Source: Deltaproteobacteria bacterium (lineage in GTDB: Bacteria; Desulfobacterota; DSM-4660; Desulfatiglandales; Desulfatiglandaceae). From it: a stretch of DNA of 64,000 bases. Each line of letters starts with the position of its first letter. Within the stretch, counting starts at the first letter, position 1. Shown here piece by piece: positions 63,013 through 64,000 of the stretch. A model generated the notes under the pieces. It ran no database searches, was not told where the DNA came from, and saw only the letters and a program-made list of their open reading frames with translations. The stretch spans positions 6,702 to 70,701 of the forward strand of contig JABGPV010000002.1 of the NCBI GenBank assembly GCA_018644785.1, read 5' to 3'. The translations under genes and the position numbers were made by a program.

Positions 63013-64000
63013 ATGAAAATGGCCATAGGAAAACCCATAGTGCGAACGGATGCAGCAACAAAAGCGACCGGACGGGCGCGTTATGTGGACGATTTCTACC
63101 GGCCAGGCGCTCTGGTGGCCAAGTGTTTTCGAAGCACCATTGCCCATGGTCGGGTCAAGCACGTCGACGTTCAGGCTGCCCAAGCTCTCTCCGGTGTAAT
63201 CGCCGTATTTACCTACGATGACGTACCGTCAATACCATTTTCCACCGCCGGACATCCCCTGAACCTGGATCCCAAACACGAGGATGTGGCGGATCGACTG
63301 ATTCTGACACGGGATATTCGGTTTTACGGGGATGAAATTGCCGTGGTGGTGGCGGAAAACGAAGCCATGGCTGAAAAGGCCCTTCGGTTGATCCGGGTGG
63401 AATATGAGGTTTATGAACCTTTAATGACCCCCGAGCAAGTCCTTTGGCGTTCTGCAAGAGAAATACATAAAGGGTCGGGAAATATCGTTGGCGAGCATGC
63501 TTTTGAGTGTGGCGGAGACGTCCGACAGGCTTTTCAGGAAGCCGATTGTCTGATCGAATCCGACTATCAGACCCGGATGGTGCAGCATTGCCAGCTGGAA
63601 AACCATGCGGTTATTGCCCATATGAAAGACGGGGACCGGATTACCCTTATCACCTCCACCCAGATCCCACAGATCGTACGACGGATTGTGGGGAAGGCCC
63701 TGAATATCCCCTGGCATCAAATCCAGGTCATCAAACCCCATGTGGGCGGCGGATTCGGCAATAAGCAGGATGCGGTGCTTGAACCGTTGGCGGCGTTCTT
63801 AACCATGAAACTGGGTGGTCGGGCCGTTCGGATTTCCCTCTGCCGTGAAGAATCCTTTGCGTGTACCCGTAACCGGCATCCCTTTCATATCCATATTACT
63901 TCAGGTGTTAAACGAGACGGGACACTCACGGCTAACCGGATCAGTGCGGTTTCCATCACCGGGGGGTATGCCTCACACGGCCATGCCGTGGCGGCCGCCG
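63013..64000 (+). CDS. Second molybdenum hydroxylase large subunit (xanthine-dehydrogenase family), 5' part
   Basis: An open frame from ATG 63013 to the window end, at least 329 residues, not closed. It matches the N-terminal part of XDH-family large subunits: GKPIVRTDAATKATGRARYV, KCFRSTIAHGRVKHVDVQAA, RFYGDEIAVVVAENEAMAEK, HCQLENHAVIAH, STQIPQIVRRIVGKAL, KPHVGGGFGNKQDAVLEP. It is distinct from the large subunit at 55247. The ribosome binding site is poor. Its small subunits are not upstream, so they may follow. Next to an adenine-deaminase-like gene, a purine hydroxylase is plausible. Confidence 0.85.
   Translation, partial: MKMAIGKPIVRTDAATKATGRARYVDDFYRPGALVAKCFRSTIAHGRVKHVDVQAAQALSGVIAVFTYDDVPSIPFSTAGHPLNLDPKHEDVADRLILTRDIRFYGDEIAVVVAENEAMAEKALRLIRVEYEVYEPLMTPEQVLWRSAREIHKGSGNIVGEHAFECGGDVRQAFQEADCLIESDYQTRMVQHCQLENHAVIAHMKDGDRITLITSTQIPQIVRRIVGKALNIPWHQIQVIKPHVGGGFGNKQDAVLEPLAAFLTMKLGGRAVRISLCREESFACTRNRHPFHIHITSGVKRDGTLTANRISAVSITGGYASHGHAVAAA

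Overview
The window looks like the chromosome of a strictly anaerobic, aromatic-degrading deltaproteobacterium (Desulfobacterota, probably a sulfate reducer or relative). The reasons are a complete class II benzoyl-CoA reductase type cluster (bamBCDEFGHI), a phenylglyoxylate / phenylacetyl-CoA oxidoreductase cluster (padEFGHI-padBCD), heterodisulfide-reductase-like electron-transfer subunits, many sigma54/TRAP/two-component genes, and a UGA-encoded selenocysteine. The assignment is inference from gene content; no rRNA or tRNA was seen.

Layout. (1) 1-14.3 kb, mixed accessory genes: a partial lipoprotein, a FadL-type porin, a large arylsulfatase, a FixL/FixJ-like kinase with two regulators framed by a perfect 32-bp inverted repeat, a small secreted repeat protein, a DUF1254 protein with a late nonsense codon, a RelB/YafQ toxin-antitoxin pair, lipoproteins, a periplasmic ligand-binding protein and a DUF389 membrane protein. 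(2) 14.7-22.8 kb, minus-strand operon: quinol-monooxygenase-like ABM protein, TRAP binding protein, fused TRAP permease, a cytoplasmic reductive-dehalogenase-like corrinoid/Fe-S protein and a DHDPS-family aldolase/lyase, with a sigma54 activator just upstream. (3) 22.9-24.7 kb: a ferredoxin-type protein and an acyl-CoA thioesterase. (4) 24.9-37.3 kb, plus strand, behind a good -24/-12 promoter: hydantoinase-like amidohydrolase, then padE-F-G-H-I (phenylglyoxylate to benzoyl-CoA), padB-C-D (phenylacetyl-CoA to phenylglyoxylate), and FmdE-like and MoeA-like genes that probably serve molybdenum cofactor handling. (5) 37.4-49.0 kb: a MITE-like inverted repeat, a VOC protein, then bamB-C-D-E-F-G-H-I. 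bamF starts at 45183 and is read through an in-frame TGA at 45237-45239. (6) 49-53.6 kb: a transposase remnant, a membrane protein, an MscS channel and a response regulator with PAS. (7) 53.8-64 kb: a molybdenum hydroxylase operon (2Fe-2S, FAD, Mo subunits) behind a promoter with a built-in palindromic operator, a TetR regulator, a response regulator, a MarR remnant, an acyl-CoA synthetase, an adenine-deaminase-like protein and a second molybdenum hydroxylase large subunit running off the end.

How it works together (inference from families): phenylacetyl-CoA is oxidised by PadBCD to phenylglyoxylate, PadEFGHI converts that to benzoyl-CoA, and the Bam complex reduces the aromatic ring at a tungsten site while the HdrA/HdrD/MvhD/NuoEFG-like subunits route electrons. 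Upstream enzymes (phenylacetate-CoA ligase, transaminase) and downstream dienoyl-CoA enzymes are not in this window. The BamB-like protein lacks two of the published active-site residues of the Geobacter enzyme, so it may be a paralogue with a different substrate.
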